DNA of 64,000 nucleotides from Usitatibacter rugosus (lineage in GTDB: Bacteria; Pseudomonadota; Gammaproteobacteria; Burkholderiales; Usitatibacteraceae), in the NCBI RefSeq assembly GCF_013003965.1, contig NZ_CP053069.1:124001-188000 (forward strand), in the 5' to 3' direction. A program made the translations under genes and the position numbers. Position 1 is the stretch's first letter. Every line of letters begins with the position of its first letter. The notes beneath the pieces were generated by a model. That model was not told the origin of the DNA and made no database searches. It was given only the letters and a program-made list of their open reading frames with translations. Below, in pieces: positions 9,147-18,041 of the stretch.

Positions 9147-9173
9147 GTCATCCCCGCGTAGGCGGGGATCCAG
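9147..9173. repeat. REP-like palindrome (family A), overlaps the 3' end of the next gene
   Basis: Single 27-base unit with core CATCCCCGCGTAGGCGGGGAT. It lies between the acyl-CoA dehydrogenase start and the phosphotransferase-like gene, and the last ten or so codons and stop of the latter are read through it (peptide ending NAGSPPTRG). Confidence 0.8.
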
Positions 9174-10230
9174 CATTCAGTCTTTGTGCCTGCCGCCAAC
9201 CCTCTTCGCCGATCGGCCTTGCGCGCTTGCCTGCTTCCACTGCTTCCGCGCTCGCCGCGTTGCCTTGCAGCGCCCGCGCCATCACGCCCTGCAGGATGGC
9301 CGCGAGGCGGAACATGTTGAACGCGAGGTAGTACTCCCAATTCTCGATGCCGCTGCGCCCGGTGCGCTTGCAGTACGCGGCGACGTACGACGCTTCGTCG
9401 GGAATGCCAAGTCCCGCGAAGTCCGCGCCCAGCAGCCCGCGCGCGTGTGGCCCGCCGGGCATGCGCCACGTCATGCAGTGGTAGGCGAAGTCGGCGAGCG
9501 GGTGTCCCAGTGTCGAGAGCTCCCAGTCGAGCACGCCGAGGATGCGCGGCTCGGTGGGGTGGAACACGACGTTGTCGATGCGGTAGTCGCCGTGGACGAT
9601 CGAGGTCTCGTCGCCGGCGGGCAGGTTCGCGGGCAGCCACTCGATCAAGCGGTCCATCGCCTCGATGGGCTCGGTTTCCGAGGCGCGGTACTGCTTGCTC
9701 CAGCGGTCGATCTGCCGCGAGAGGTAGCTGCCGGTCTTGCCGTAGTCGCCCAGGCCCACGGCCGCATAGTCCACCTTGTGGAGCGCCGCGATCACGCGGC
9801 CCATCTCCTCGTAGTGCGCGGCGCGCTCGGCGGGCGTGAAGCCGGGGAGCTGCGGATCCCACAGCACGCGGCCCTCGAGGTAATCCATGAGGAAGAACGG
9901 CGTGCCGATCACCTCCGCGTCTTCACACAGCGCGTAGGTCTTCGGGACCGGGACGTCCGTGTCGCGAAGCGCGGTCATCACGCGGTACTCGCGATCGACG
10001 GCGTGCGCGGACGGGAGGAGCTTCCCCGGGGGCTTCCTGCGCAGCGCATAGCGCTTGCCACCGCCGGAGACGAGATACGTCGGATTGGACTGGCCGCCCT
10101 TGAACTGCGCGACCTCCAGCTCCTTCGCGGCCGGATCGACGTTCGCGCGCAACCACTGCGCGAGCCGTCCCGCGTCGAAGGCGTGCTGCGGAGCGACCGG
10201 GCGCGTGCCGGTGAATTTCTCGAAGCTCAT
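9148..10230 (-). CDS. phosphotransferase-fold protein of the ACAD10/11-linked type
   Basis: A 360-residue protein of the aminoglycoside phosphotransferase/choline-kinase fold. Seen: nucleotide-binding FKGGQSNPTYLV (43-54), the lysine-bearing YALRRKPPGKLL, the catalytic loop SIVHGDYRIDNVVFHPTEP, and the metal-binding GVLDWELSTLGHPLADFAYH. In mammals the same fold is fused to ACAD10/11, where it phosphorylates 4-hydroxyacyl-CoA; here it is a separate gene beside an acyl-CoA dehydrogenase, so a similar role in hydroxy-fatty-acid breakdown is a reasonable inference. The start overlaps the SDR stop by 4 bases. The C-terminal residues come from a REP-like repeat, so the original stop may have been replaced. 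Confidence 0.85.
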   Translation of the reverse strand: MSFEKFTGTRPVAPQHAFDAGRLAQWLRANVDPAAKELEVAQFKGGQSNPTYLVSGGGKRYALRRKPPGKLLPSAHAVDREYRVMTALRDTDVPVPKTYALCEDAEVIGTPFFLMDYLEGRVLWDPQLPGFTPAERAAHYEEMGRVIAALHKVDYAAVGLGDYGKTGSYLSRQIDRWSKQYRASETEPIEAMDRLIEWLPANLPAGDETSIVHGDYRIDNVVFHPTEPRILGVLDWELSTLGHPLADFAYHCMTWRMPGGPHARGLLGADFAGLGIPDEASYVAAYCKRTGRSGIENWEYYLAFNMFRLAAILQGVMARALQGNAASAEAVEAGKRARPIGEEGWRQAQRLNAGSPPTRG

Positions 10231-11000
10231 GCGATGCTGATGCCTCCGTCGACGACGATGTGCTGCCCCGTGATGTGGCGCGAGGCGTTGGAGGCGAGGA
10301 AGATCGCGGCCCCCTTCAGGTCCTCGTCGCCGCCGATGCGGCCCAGGGGTGTGGCCTTCATGATGCGCGGGCCCACCTTCTCCAGGATCCCGTTGGCCAT
10401 CTTCGACGGGAAGAAGCCCGGGCAGATCGCGTTCACGCGGATCTCGTAGTGGCCCCACTCGGAAGCCAGCGCGCGCGTGAGATTGATCGCGGCCGCCTTC
10501 GATGTGTTGTAGGCCACCGTGTGCATGTCGGGCGGGCCGCCGCGCAGGCCCGCGATCGACGCCACGTTGATGATGCGTCCGCCCTTCCGCTCGATCATCG
10601 ATCGCTTCGCGACTTCGCGCGAGAGGAAGAACATCGCGTTCACGTTGAGGTTCATGACCTTGTGCCACGCCTCGTTGGGATAATCCTCGGCGGGCGCGCC
10701 CCACGTGGCGCCGGCGTTGTTCACCAGGACGTCGATGGCGCCGAACTTCGCGAGCACCGCGTCCACGAGCGCCGGGATGCCCTCGGGCTTGCCGAGGTCG
10801 GAGACGACCGTGAGGACTTCGATGCCGAGCTTCTCGAGGCGCGCCTTGCCTTCGGCGAGCTCGTCGGCCTTGCGGGCCGTGATCGCGACCTTGCAGCCCA
10901 TCTCGCCCAGGCCCTCGGCGATCTGCAGCCCGAGCCCGCGGGAGCCGCCCGTCACGAGTGCGACCTGCCCTTTCAAGTCGAAGAGATCCCGCGCGCCCAT
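10227..11000 (-). CDS. short-chain dehydrogenase/reductase
   Basis: A 257-residue classical SDR. Motifs: cofactor-binding TGGSRGLGLQIAEGLG, NNAGATWG, the catalytic serine in INVASIAG, and the catalytic pair YNTSKAAAINL, then ICPGFFPSKMANGIL. Basic residues after the second strand (ITARKADEL) suggest NADP(H). Such enzymes reduce or oxidise 3-oxo/3-hydroxy groups; in this operon a role on acyl-CoA intermediates is likely but unproven. Its ATG overlaps the thiolase stop (ATGA) and its stop overlaps the next gene's start, so three genes are translationally coupled. Confidence 0.88.
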   Translation of the reverse strand: MGARDLFDLKGQVALVTGGSRGLGLQIAEGLGEMGCKVAITARKADELAEGKARLEKLGIEVLTVVSDLGKPEGIPALVDAVLAKFGAIDVLVNNAGATWGAPAEDYPNEAWHKVMNLNVNAMFFLSREVAKRSMIERKGGRIINVASIAGLRGGPPDMHTVAYNTSKAAAINLTRALASEWGHYEIRVNAICPGFFPSKMANGILEKVGPRIMKATPLGRIGGDEDLKGAAIFLASNASRHITGQHIVVDGGISIA

Positions 11001-12178
11001 CACGCCACCTCGAACAGGCCCGCGGCGCCGATGCCGCCGGCTACGCACATCGTGGCCACGACGTACTTGACGCCGCGGCGCTTGCCCTCGATCAGCGCAT
11101 GGCCGACGAGGCGTGCGCCCGTCATGCCGAAGGGATGGCCGACGGCGATCGATCCGCCGTTCACGTTGAGGCGCTCGTCGGGAATGCCGAGCTTGTCGCG
11201 GCAATAGATCACCTGCACCGCGAACGCCTCGTTCAGCTCCCACAGGCCGATGTCGCCGACCTTCAAGCCGTGGCGCTCGAGAAGGCGGGGTACCGCGAAC
11301 ACCGGGCCGATGCCCATCTCGTCGGGCTCGCAGCCGGCGACCGCGAAGCCGCGGAAGATGCCGAGCGGAGCGATACCGCGCTTCTCCGCGAGCTTCGAAT
11401 CCATGATCACGCAAGCCGAGGCGCCGTCGGAAAATTGGCTCGCATTGCCCGCGGCCACCACGCCGCCGGGCACCGCGGACTTGATCTTGGCGACCCCTTC
11501 CAGCGTCGTGTCGGCGCGGATGCCCTCGTCGGTTTCGAGCGTGACTTCCTTCGTGAAGAGCATGCCGCTGTCCTTGTCGCCCACGCCCATCAGCGTCTTG
11601 AAGGGCGCGATCTCGTCCTTGGTCTTGCCGGCCGCAGCGGCCGCCGCTGCTCGCAGCTGCGAGCGCACGCCGTATTCGTCCTGCTTGTCGCGCGGGATGC
11701 CGTAGCGCTTGGCGACGTTCTCCGCGGTCTCCAGCATCGTCATGTAGAGCGCCGGCTTGTGCTCGGCGATCCACGGGTTCTTGCGCATGTGCTGGTTCGA
11801 GTGCTGCTGCACGCACGAGATCGACTCGACGCCGCCCGCGACCATGATGGGCGAGCCGTCCACGATCACCGAGTGCGCGGCCATCGCGATGGCCTGCAGG
11901 CCCGAGGAGCAGAAGCGGCTCACGGTGACGCCGGTGCTGGTGACCGGCAGCCCCGCGCGGATGCCCGCCTGGCGCGCGATGTTCACGCCGGTGGCGCCTT
12001 CGGGATAGCCGCAGCCCATGATGATGTCCTCGACCTCGCCGGGCTCGATCTTCGCGCGCTCGACGGCGGCTTTCACGACGTGGCCGGCCATGTCGGCGCC
12101 GTGCGTCATGTTGAGGGCGCCTCGCCAGCTCTTCGCGAGGCCCGTGCGGGCGGTTGAAACGATCACTGCTTCACGCAT
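11000..12178 (-). CDS. acetyl-CoA acyltransferase (thiolase)
   Basis: The 392-residue protein has all thiolase landmarks: acyl-accepting Cys90 in [20 protein letters not shown], the active-site His in [17 protein letters not shown], and the second catalytic Cys in [14 protein letters not shown] at the C-terminus. It cleaves 3-oxoacyl-CoA with CoA in beta-oxidation. It is the first gene of the minus-strand run thiolase-SDR-phosphotransferase-acyl-CoA dehydrogenase-ligase. Upstream, a repeat with tandem ACGGATAAAC units separates it from the FadB-like gene, so that gene's transcript must cross a hairpin to reach it. Confidence 0.94.
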   Translation of the reverse strand: MREAVIVSTARTGLAKSWRGALNMTHGADMAGHVVKAAVERAKIEPGEVEDIIMGCGYPEGATGVNIARQAGIRAGLPVTSTGVTVSRFCSSGLQAIAMAAHSVIVDGSPIMVAGGVESISCVQQHSNQHMRKNPWIAEHKPALYMTMLETAENVAKRYGIPRDKQDEYGVRSQLRAAAAAAAGKTKDEIAPFKTLMGVGDKDSGMLFTKEVTLETDEGIRADTTLEGVAKIKSAVPGGVVAAGNASQFSDGASACVIMDSKLAEKRGIAPLGIFRGFAVAGCEPDEMGIGPVFAVPRLLERHGLKVGDIGLWELNEAFAVQVIYCRDKLGIPDERLNVNGGSIAVGHPFGMTGARLVGHALIEGKRRGVKYVVATMCVAGGIGAAGLFEVA

Positions 12179-12215
12179 GTGATTCTCCTAAAACAAGGTC
12201 AAAGGCGAAAGGCGT

Positions 12216-12326
12216 TGTCCACGGATAAACACGGATAAACACGGATCGGTTGCTGCAGGGAATGCGACTTCGACATAGCCTGCATCGAGACTCTCATCTG
12301 TGTTTATCCGTGTTTATCCGTGGACA
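12216..12326. repeat. inverted repeat of tandem ACGGATAAAC units (family C, copy 1)
   Basis: Left arm 12216-12246 reads TGTCC, then ACGGATAAAC twice, then ACGGAT. Right arm 12296-12326 is its reverse complement with one mismatch. The 49-base centre (12247-12295) has no gene. It lies between the thiolase start and the FadB-like stop. A second copy at 29536 has the same arms but a different, longer centre. Confidence 0.9.
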
Positions 12327-12340
12327 TGGCCTTTCTTTAG

Positions 12341-14434
12341 TCAGTTGAAGGTCTTGCCGTCTGCCGCGAGGCGAGAGAGCAGGGCGGCGGGCTTCCAGAA
12401 TTCATCTTTCGTCTGCACCCGGAACCGCTCCATCGCCCGCACCACATTCGGCAATCCCACCATGTCCGCATAGAGCATCGGCCCGCCGCGGAAGAGCGGA
12501 AAGCCGTAGCCCGTGAGGTAGACCATGTCGACGTCGGAGGCGCGCTGCGCGATGCCTTCCTCGACGATGCGGGCCCCCTCGTTCACCAGCGCGTAGACGC
12601 AGCGCTCGACGATCTCCTCGTCGCTGATCTTGCGCGGCGTGATGCCCTGGGCCCTGCGGACGTCCTCGATCACCTTGTCGACCACCGGATCGGGGAGCGC
12701 GTCGCGCTTGCCCGGCTCGTAGCGGTACCAGCCGGCGCCGGTCTTCTGGCCGAAGCGGCCCAGCTCGCAGATCGCGTCGGCGATCGGCAGCTTCTTCGAC
12801 TTCGGGTCTTCGGCGTAGAGGCGCTTGCGGATGGCGAAGCCGATGTCGTTGCCCGCGAGGTCGGCCACGCGGAACGGGCCCATGGCGAAGCCGAACTTCT
12901 CCATCGCGCGGTCCACCTGCTGGGGCGAGGCGCCTTCCTCCACCAGCTCGTTCGCCTGGCGGCCGTAGTACTTCAGCATGCGGTTGCCGATGAAGCCGTC
13001 GCACACACCGGAGACGACGGAGGTCTTCTTGATCTTCTTGCCGATGCCCATCACGGTGGCCATCACATCGGGCGCGCTCCTCTTGCCGCGGACCACTTCG
13101 AGAAGCTTCATCACGTTGGCGGGGCTGAAGAAGTGCATGCCGACCACGTCCTGCGGGCGCTTGGTGAACGCGGCGATCTTGTCGACGTCGAGCGTGGACG
13201 TATTGGAGGCGAGGATGGCGCCGGGCTTGGCGACCTCATCCAATTTCTTGAACACCTGCTCCTTCACGCCGATCTCCTCGAACACGGCCTCGATGATGAG
13301 GTCCGCATCCTTGAGGTCGTCGTACGAGAGCGTGGGCTTCAGCAGGCCCAGGCGCTGCTCCATCTTGTCCGCGGTGAGCCGGCCCTTCTTCACCGTGCCC
13401 TCGTAGTTCTTGCGGATCGTGGCAAGGCCGCGGTCGAGCGCCTCCTGCTTCGTCTCGAGGATCGTCACCGGGATGCCGGCGTTGAGGAAGTTCATGGCGA
13501 TGCCGCCACCCATGGTGCCGGCGCCGATGACCGCCACCTTCTCGATCTTGCGAACCGCCGTGTCCTCGGGGATGTCGGGGATCTTCGCGGCGGCTCGCTC
13601 GGCGAAGAACGCGTGGCGCAGCGCCCGCGATTCCGGCGACTGCATGAGGCCCAGGAAGATCTCGCGCTCGATCTTGAGGCCTTCCTCGAACGGCTTGTCC
13701 ACGGAGGCGGCAATGGCCTCGACGCATTTCGCGGGCGCCGGGAAGTTCTTCGCGACCGCCTTCACGCTCGTCTGGGCGAAATCGAGGAACGCCTCGGCCG
13801 CGGGATGCGTGACCTTCATGTCGCGCACCTTCTTCAGCGGCCGCTTCTCGGCGACCACCTTTTGGGCGAACGCGATGGCGCCGGTGGTGAGATCACCCTC
13901 GATGATCTCGTCGAAGAGCGCCGTGCCCTTCAGCTTCTCCGACGGAACCGGATTGCCCGAGACGATCATGTTCACCGCCGCCTCGAGCCCCACTGCGCGC
14001 GGCAGGCGCTGCGTGCCGCCGGCGCCCGGCACCAGGCCCAGCTTCACCTCCGGCAGCGCGATCTGCGCCCCAGGCGAGGCGATGCGGAAGTGGCAGGCGA
14101 GCGAGAACTCGAGCCCACCGCCCATGCACACCGTGTGGATCGCGGCGATCACCGGCTTGGGCGAGGCCTCCGCGACGCGAATCATCGTGTGGAGCGTGGG
14201 CTCCGCGGCCGCCTTCGGCGTGCCGAATTCCTTGATGTCCGCACCGCCCGAAAACGCGCGGCCGGCGCCGGTGACGACGATCGCCTTGATCGCCGGGTCC
14301 GCGTTCGCCTTGTCCAGGCCGGCGACGACCGCGGTGCGTACCGAGTGGCCGAGCCCGTTGATCGGCGGGTTGTCGAACGTGATCAGGGCGACGTCGCCCT
14401 TTGTTTCATAGCGTGCCGTGTTGCTCTTTTCCAC
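12341..14434 (-). CDS. bifunctional enoyl-CoA hydratase / 3-hydroxyacyl-CoA dehydrogenase
   Basis: A 697-residue FadB/FadJ-type enzyme. The crotonase domain (about 1-190) has GAGRAFSGGADIKEFG and the oxyanion-hole/acid segment PEVKLGLVPGAGGTQRLPR. The dehydrogenase part begins with the NAD site VAVIGAGTMGGGIAMNFL (about 298-315) and carries GMHFFSPANVMKLLEVVRG, followed by two C-terminal 3HCDH domains. It hydrates 2-enoyl-CoA and oxidises the 3-hydroxy product. Length is close to that of FadJ and the peroxisomal enzyme. It is transcribed toward the thiolase gene, the usual partner, but about 160 bases and a hairpin repeat lie between. Its own upstream region contains another hairpin repeat (14454). 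Confidence 0.94.
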   Translation of the reverse strand: MEKSNTARYETKGDVALITFDNPPINGLGHSVRTAVVAGLDKANADPAIKAIVVTGAGRAFSGGADIKEFGTPKAAAEPTLHTMIRVAEASPKPVIAAIHTVCMGGGLEFSLACHFRIASPGAQIALPEVKLGLVPGAGGTQRLPRAVGLEAAVNMIVSGNPVPSEKLKGTALFDEIIEGDLTTGAIAFAQKVVAEKRPLKKVRDMKVTHPAAEAFLDFAQTSVKAVAKNFPAPAKCVEAIAASVDKPFEEGLKIEREIFLGLMQSPESRALRHAFFAERAAAKIPDIPEDTAVRKIEKVAVIGAGTMGGGIAMNFLNAGIPVTILETKQEALDRGLATIRKNYEGTVKKGRLTADKMEQRLGLLKPTLSYDDLKDADLIIEAVFEEIGVKEQVFKKLDEVAKPGAILASNTSTLDVDKIAAFTKRPQDVVGMHFFSPANVMKLLEVVRGKRSAPDVMATVMGIGKKIKKTSVVSGVCDGFIGNRMLKYYGRQANELVEEGASPQQVDRAMEKFGFAMGPFRVADLAGNDIGFAIRKRLYAEDPKSKKLPIADAICELGRFGQKTGAGWYRYEPGKRDALPDPVVDKVIEDVRRAQGITPRKISDEEIVERCVYALVNEGARIVEEGIAQRASDVDMVYLTGYGFPLFRGGPMLYADMVGLPNVVRAMERFRVQTKDEFWKPAALLSRLAADGKTFN

Positions 14435-14453
14435 GATCTCTCCTGATTGACAT

Positions 14454-14524
14454 CAAAACCCGGGTCAGAGTGGAGTTTTCCCGACTTGAATGCGCAGGAA
14501 AACTCCACTCTGACCCGGGTTTTG
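14454..14524. repeat. long perfect inverted repeat with GGGTCAGA core (family B, copy 1)
   Basis: Arms 14454-14481 and 14497-14524 are 28 bases each and perfectly complementary (CCCGGGTCAGAGTGGAG within the left arm), with a 15-base loop. It fills most of the gap between the livF stop (14529) and the FadB-like start (14434), both on the minus strand, so it may terminate or attenuate livF transcription. Confidence 0.92.
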
Positions 14525-14528
14525 GTTT

Positions 14529-15224
14529 CTAGACTTCAAGCCATTCTTTCCTGATATCGCCACGCTCGCGAAGCTCCGCGGGCGTTCCTTCGAAGACGGT
14601 CTTGCCATGCCCCAGCACGTAAACGCGCTCCGAGATATCCAGCGCGATGTCGAGTTTCTGTTCCACCAGCAGGATCGGAATCCCGCGATCCCGGATCGCC
14701 AAGAGAAACTGCGCCACCAGCTCCACGATCTTCGGCGCCAGGCCCTCGGTGGGCTCGTCGACCATCACGAGCTTGGGATCGCCCATCAGCGTACGGCAGA
14801 GCGTCAGCATCTGCTGCTCGCCGCCGGAAAGCACGCCGCCGGGCGTCTCCGCGCGCTCCTTCAGCCGCGGGAACATCTCGTACGCATTGTCCTCGGTGAA
14901 CGTGGCAGCGCCGCGAAGCGACTTGCGGCCGAGCGCCAGGTTCTGCCGCACCGTGAGGTCGGGGAAGATCGCGCGATCCTCGGGGACGTAGCCCAGGCCG
15001 CGGCGCGCGATCTCGTGCGGGCGCCGTCCCACGAGGTCCTCGCCGCGGAAGCGCACGGCGCCCTTCGCGACGACCTGGCCCATGATCGACTTCACCGTGG
15101 TCGAGCGCCCGACGCCGTTGCGGCCCAGCAGGCTCACGATCTCGCCGGAGCGGACGTCCAGGTCCACGCCCTGGAGGATGTGGCTCTTGCCGTACCAGGC
15201 GTGGAGGCCGCGCACCTCAAGCAT
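14529..15224 (-). CDS. livF: branched-chain amino acid type ABC transporter ATPase LivF
   Basis: A 231-residue ABC ATPase of the LivF branch: Walker A LLGRNGVGRSTTVKSI (the usual GAGKT is GVGRS, so the Walker A lysine position holds Arg), signature LSGGEQQML, Walker B VMVDEPTEGLAPKI, and a LIVEQK-type switch (LLVEQKLDIAL). The Lys-to-Arg change in the P-loop is unusual and could weaken ATP hydrolysis by this subunit. It is the last gene of livK-H-M-G-F and overlaps livG by 8 bases. The importer's substrate may be a branched-chain amino acid or another small carboxylic acid, given the acyl-CoA genes on both sides. Confidence 0.92.
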   Translation of the reverse strand: MLEVRGLHAWYGKSHILQGVDLDVRSGEIVSLLGRNGVGRSTTVKSIMGQVVAKGAVRFRGEDLVGRRPHEIARRGLGYVPEDRAIFPDLTVRQNLALGRKSLRGAATFTEDNAYEMFPRLKERAETPGGVLSGGEQQMLTLCRTLMGDPKLVMVDEPTEGLAPKIVELVAQFLLAIRDRGIPILLVEQKLDIALDISERVYVLGHGKTVFEGTPAELRERGDIRKEWLEV

Positions 15225-15969
15225 GGCCCGCGCTCCCGAGATAGGCCTCTCGCACCTTCGGATCGGCGCGGATCTCGTCGGGCGTGCCCGTCGCGATCAC
15301 CTGGCCGTACACGAGCACCGAGATGCGGTCGGCGAGGCCGAAGACCACGCTCATGTCGTGCTCGACCACGAGCAGCGTGCGGCCCTCGGTGACGCGGCGG
15401 ATCAGCTCGACCGCGGCGCCGGTCTCCGTCCTGCTCATGCCCGCGGTCGGCTCGTCGAGAAGGATCACCTTGGCGTCGCCGGCGATGGCGATGCCGATCT
15501 CGAGCGCGCGTTGTTCCGCGTAGGAAAGGATGCCCGCGGGCGAGCGTTCGCGCGCGGAGAGGCCCACGCGTTCGACGATGTCGCGGGCGCGCTGGTTCGC
15601 CTCGCGCGGGCGGTCGACGAGCTTCCAGAACGCGTAGCGCTGTCCCAGCGACCCGAGCACGGCGCAGCGCACGTTCTCGAACACCGACAGGCGATGAAAC
15701 AGGTTCGTGACCTGGAAGCTCCGCGCGAGGCCGAGGCGGCTGATCTCGTGGGGCTTGCGATGCGTGATCTCGGTGCCGTTCAGCACGATGCGCCCTTCGC
15801 TCGCGGCGAAGCGCGCGGAGATCAGGTGGAACAGCACCGACTTGCCGGCGCCATTGGGGCCGATCAGCGCATGGCGTTCGCCGGGGCGCACGGAGAGATC
15901 CACGCCGCGCACGATCTCGGTGGCGCCGAATTTCTTGCGGACGCCGGTGAGCTCGAGCGCGGGGGTCAT
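15217..15969 (-). CDS. livG: branched-chain amino acid type ABC transporter ATPase LivG
   Basis: A 250-residue ABC ATPase: Walker A LIGPNGAGKSVLFHLI, LivG-type insertion with GLARSFQVTNLFHRLSVFEN, an atypical signature ILSYAEQRALEIGIAI (SYAEQ replaces LSGGQ, which is common in LivG), Walker B VILLDEPTAGM, and the switch VVEHDMSVVFGLADRI. It pairs with LivF as the ATPase heterodimer at the inner membrane. The start is the ATG overlapping the livM stop by 4 bases. Confidence 0.93.
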   Translation of the reverse strand: MTPALELTGVRKKFGATEIVRGVDLSVRPGERHALIGPNGAGKSVLFHLISARFAASEGRIVLNGTEITHRKPHEISRLGLARSFQVTNLFHRLSVFENVRCAVLGSLGQRYAFWKLVDRPREANQRARDIVERVGLSARERSPAGILSYAEQRALEIGIAIAGDAKVILLDEPTAGMSRTETGAAVELIRRVTEGRTLLVVEHDMSVVFGLADRISVLVYGQVIATGTPDEIRADPKVREAYLGSAGHA

Positions 15970-17144
15970 GCGCGCGCCTTCGCTTCGAGCGCGGTGGATG
16001 CGACGGCCCAGCGGTCGCGCGAACGCATCCAGGTCCAACGCGTGGCCCACGACGCGACGACGAGCACCGCGGCGGCGCCAAGCCACGCGCCGGGCGTACG
16101 TACCCCGCGATACGTCATCTCCACGGCGAGCACGGCCGCGCCGACGGCAAACGCCACGGGAATGGCGAGGCGAGCGTAGACGGCGAACGCTTCCCGCAGC
16201 GCTCCCGCTTCCCACAGGCGCTTCTGCAGCACCGCGAGGCTTGCAAGGCCGCCGGGGGCGAAGAGCACCATCACGAGGAAGAGCGTGCCGAAGTAGAACG
16301 GCCACGCCTGCGTGTACGCCGCGAGGACCGTGGACATGAGCGTCACGACGATCGCGCCGACCACCGGCCCGGCGAAGAAGCCGACGCCACCCAGGAACGT
16401 GGCGAGCAGCACCTGGCCCGAGGTGAGCGCCGAGAGCGATTCGGCGGAGACGATCTCGTAGTTCACCGCCGCGAGCCCGCCCGCGATGCCGGCGAAGAGC
16501 CCGGAGAGCGCCACCATGTGGAAGCGCACGGCCTGCGGGTCGTAGCCGACGAATTGGGCTCTCTCCGGATTGTCCCGCACCGCGTTGGCGATGCGCCCGA
16601 GCGGCGTACGCGTGATGAGGTGCATCGCGATCATGCAGACGACCAGCCACAGGGCGACGAGGTAGTACACCTGGATCTGCGGCCCGAACGTGAGGCCGGC
16701 GATGGGCTCGCGCAGCGCCCGGTTGCCCGACACGCCCGCCTCGCCGCCGAAGAACGCGGGGAACATCAGCGAGCAGGCCGCGACCATCTCGCCGATGCCC
16801 ATGGTGATCATGGCGAACGTGGTGCCCGCGCGCCGCGTCGTCACGTAGCCGAACAGCAAGCCGAACACGAGGCCCGCTGCGCCGCCGACCAGCGGCACGA
16901 GCGGCGTGGGCACGTAGCCCAGGTTCAGGGCGTGGATCGAGAAGAGGGCGCCCAGCCCGTAGTACACGGCGTGGCCGAACGAGAGCAGCCCCGTCTGGCC
17001 GAGCTGCATGTTGTACGAGAGCGCGAAGATCACGAGGATGCCGGTCTGGCAGAGCAGCGAGATCGCGAAGCCCTTGCTGAAGAGCAGCGGTGCCAGCGCG
17101 AGCGCGGCCAGCAGCAGCGCCCACATCGCGAGGCGGCGCGTCAT
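15966..17144 (-). CDS. livM: branched-chain amino acid type ABC permease LivM
   Basis: A 392-residue membrane protein with roughly ten hydrophobic helices. The LivM marks are YNMQLGQTGLLSFGHAVYYG near the N-terminus and the cytoplasmic EAA-like loop RTPLGRIANAVRDNPERAQF. The C-terminal 80 residues add two further helices and a basic end beyond the usual LivM length (about 320-330), which is a lineage-specific extension. Its ATG overlaps the livH stop by 4 bases. Together with LivH it forms the translocation pore. Confidence 0.92.
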   Translation of the reverse strand: MTRRLAMWALLLAALALAPLLFSKGFAISLLCQTGILVIFALSYNMQLGQTGLLSFGHAVYYGLGALFSIHALNLGYVPTPLVPLVGGAAGLVFGLLFGYVTTRRAGTTFAMITMGIGEMVAACSLMFPAFFGGEAGVSGNRALREPIAGLTFGPQIQVYYLVALWLVVCMIAMHLITRTPLGRIANAVRDNPERAQFVGYDPQAVRFHMVALSGLFAGIAGGLAAVNYEIVSAESLSALTSGQVLLATFLGGVGFFAGPVVGAIVVTLMSTVLAAYTQAWPFYFGTLFLVMVLFAPGGLASLAVLQKRLWEAGALREAFAVYARLAIPVAFAVGAAVLAVEMTYRGVRTPGAWLGAAAVLVVASWATRWTWMRSRDRWAVASTALEAKARA

Positions 17145-18037
17145 GTCTCGCGCGTGCCCATCAGGCCGCGCGGCCGCGCGATCAGGATGAGCACCATGAT
17201 CAGGTAGGGGAGCACGGGCGCCGTCTGCGACACGGTGAGGCGCTCGAAGCCCGGCACCTTCCAGTCGATGGCGATCGCGAACGTCTGCAGGATGCCGATC
17301 GCGAGCGACGCGACGAAGGCGCCCATCAGCGATCCCAGCCCGCCCACCACGACGACCACGAAGACGATCGTGCCGACGGCCGCGGCCATGCCGGGCTCCG
17401 TGACGAACGCGTTGCCCCCGATCACGCCGGCCAGCGCCGCGAGCGCCACGCCGCCGCCGAAGACGAGCATGAAGAGCTTCGGCACGTCGTGGCCCAGCGC
17501 TTCGACCATGTCGGGTCGCGAGAGGGCTGCTTGAATGACAAGACCCACGCGCGTGCGCGTAAGCACCGCGTAGAGCGCGATCAGCATTCCCACCGACACC
17601 GCCATCATGAAGGCCTTGTAGGTCGGGAACGTCGCGGCGAAGACGGTGAAGAGCGGGCCGTCCAGCGCGGCGGGCACCTTGTACGGCACCGGCGACTTGC
17701 CCCACACGAGGTGCACGACCTCCTCGATGAGGAAGGCGAGGCCGAACGTGAAGAGCAGCTCCGCGACGTGACCCGAGGCGTGGGCGCGCCGCACGCCGTA
17801 GCGCTCGATCAATGCGCCGATGGCACCCACGACGAGCGGTGCAATCAGCAGCGCGGGAACGAAGCCCACGTGCGTGGAGATCACGTAGCCGAAGTACGCG
17901 CCCAGCATGTAGAAGCTCGCGTGCGCGAAATTGAGCACGCCCATCATGCTGAAGATGAGTGTCAGCCCCGACGAGAGCATGAACAGCAGCAACCCGTAGG
18001 TCACCCCGTTCAGCAGGGACGTGAGGAACAGCTCCAA
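17141..18037 (-). CDS. livH: branched-chain amino acid type ABC permease LivH
   Basis: A 298-residue inner-membrane protein with about eight hydrophobic helices. LivH features are LLNGVTYGLLLFMLSSGLTL at the start, MMGVLNFAHASFYMLGAYFG, and the coupling loop RTRVGLVIQAALSRPDMVEA. It lies 4 bases downstream of livK and overlaps livM by 4, so it is read as part of one transcript. Confidence 0.94.
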   Translation of the reverse strand: MELFLTSLLNGVTYGLLLFMLSSGLTLIFSMMGVLNFAHASFYMLGAYFGYVISTHVGFVPALLIAPLVVGAIGALIERYGVRRAHASGHVAELLFTFGLAFLIEEVVHLVWGKSPVPYKVPAALDGPLFTVFAATFPTYKAFMMAVSVGMLIALYAVLTRTRVGLVIQAALSRPDMVEALGHDVPKLFMLVFGGGVALAALAGVIGGNAFVTEPGMAAAVGTIVFVVVVVGGLGSLMGAFVASLAIGILQTFAIAIDWKVPGFERLTVSQTAPVLPYLIMVLILIARPRGLMGTRET

Positions 18038-18041
18038 CGGC

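Noticed and set aside
12216-12326. Tandem ACGGATAAAC units as a CRISPR array
   Set aside because: Units are 10 bases without spacers, arranged as an inverted pair, and no cas gene is near.
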